Shown here in pieces: positions 63,921 to 64,000 of a DNA stretch of 64,000 nucleotides. Positions within the stretch are counted from its first letter, which is position 1. Each line of letters begins with the position of its first letter. The translations under genes and the position numbers were made by a program. Source of the DNA: Proteus faecis (GTDB lineage: Bacteria; Pseudomonadota; Gammaproteobacteria; Enterobacterales; Enterobacteriaceae); assembly GCF_003144395.1 (NCBI RefSeq), contig NZ_PENZ01000010.1, positions 23,714-87,713 on the forward strand, read 5' to 3'. The notes beneath the pieces were generated by a model. It made no database searches, was not told where the DNA came from, and was given only the letters and a program-made list of their open reading frames with translations.

Positions 63921-64000
63921 TGACTGCTCCCCGCCCTGTCGGGCGAGCTTCCCACTTCTTAGACCGCAACCGTCTGTGTGACGGATTTACGCTGGCCTCC
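63921..64000 (-). mobile_element. Right end of an IS200/IS605-type (TnpB-bearing) element, partial
   Basis: From about 63921 base composition changes sharply to GC-rich. Read on the minus strand there are two hairpins, CCGTC/GACGG (63970-63984) and CGCCC/GGGCG (63932-63945), ending in GGGGAGCAGTCAC. This arrangement (GGAAGCTCGCCC...GGGCGGGGAGCAGTC) is typical of the transposon right end and omega-RNA 3' region of IS605/IS1341-like elements. tnpB would lie to the right, on the minus strand, outside the window. The boundary is uncertain by a few bases. Confidence 0.6.

Overview
The window is chromosomal DNA of a low-GC gammaproteobacterium. Gene content, protein sequences and gene order are enterobacterial, and the AT-rich intergenic DNA together with the Feo and aroQ arrangements point to Proteus or a close Morganellaceae relative. 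The genus call is inference from recognised sequences; no search was run.

Layout. At 1-402 is the 5' end of arcB, divergent from gltBD (1076-6943), which makes glutamate synthase. A DcuC-like carrier and an M20 amidohydrolase (7444-10001) follow, behind a perfect FNR half-site pair placed for class II activation. At 10371-14315 lies a five-gene ferrous iron operon behind a Fur-like box: feoA, feoB, two small exported proteins and a 38-residue Cys-rich membrane peptide. Next are sspAB and rpsI-rplM on the minus strand, then zapE, zapG, degQ and degS. From 22252 to 26143 is an accessory patch: a CPCC protein, a DUF2157 membrane protein and an AT-rich two-gene SIR2 module, the best candidate here for an undescribed system (probably anti-phage defence).

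From 26229 the envelope block starts: murA, ibaG and mlaBCDEF on the minus strand; yrbG, kdsD, kdsC, lptCAB, rpoN, hpf, ptsN, rapZ and npr on the plus strand. Together these supply peptidoglycan precursor, outer-membrane lipid asymmetry, Kdo and LPS transport, and nitrogen-PTS regulation. Then come rnk, pmbA, darP, a barnase/barstar pair, and a long minus-strand series mreBCD-yhdE-rng-yhdP-nitrilase-tldD (54044 down to 43121) for cell shape, RNA processing and envelope homeostasis.

The right end has acuI, aroQ-accB-accC, yhdT-panF-prmA, and dusB-fis behind its recognisable promoter. A SatD-like gene follows, then the first 22 codons of a DUF3307-like gene cut by sequence that looks like the right end of an IS200/IS605-type (TnpB) element running off the window.

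Compared with the remembered E. coli order, yhcC is missing between arcB and gltB and csrD is missing next to mreB, while aroQ, the nitrilase, barnase/barstar and rnk are additions. Start codons were moved downstream from the longest ORF where the Shine-Dalgarno sequence and the remembered E. coli N-terminus agree.
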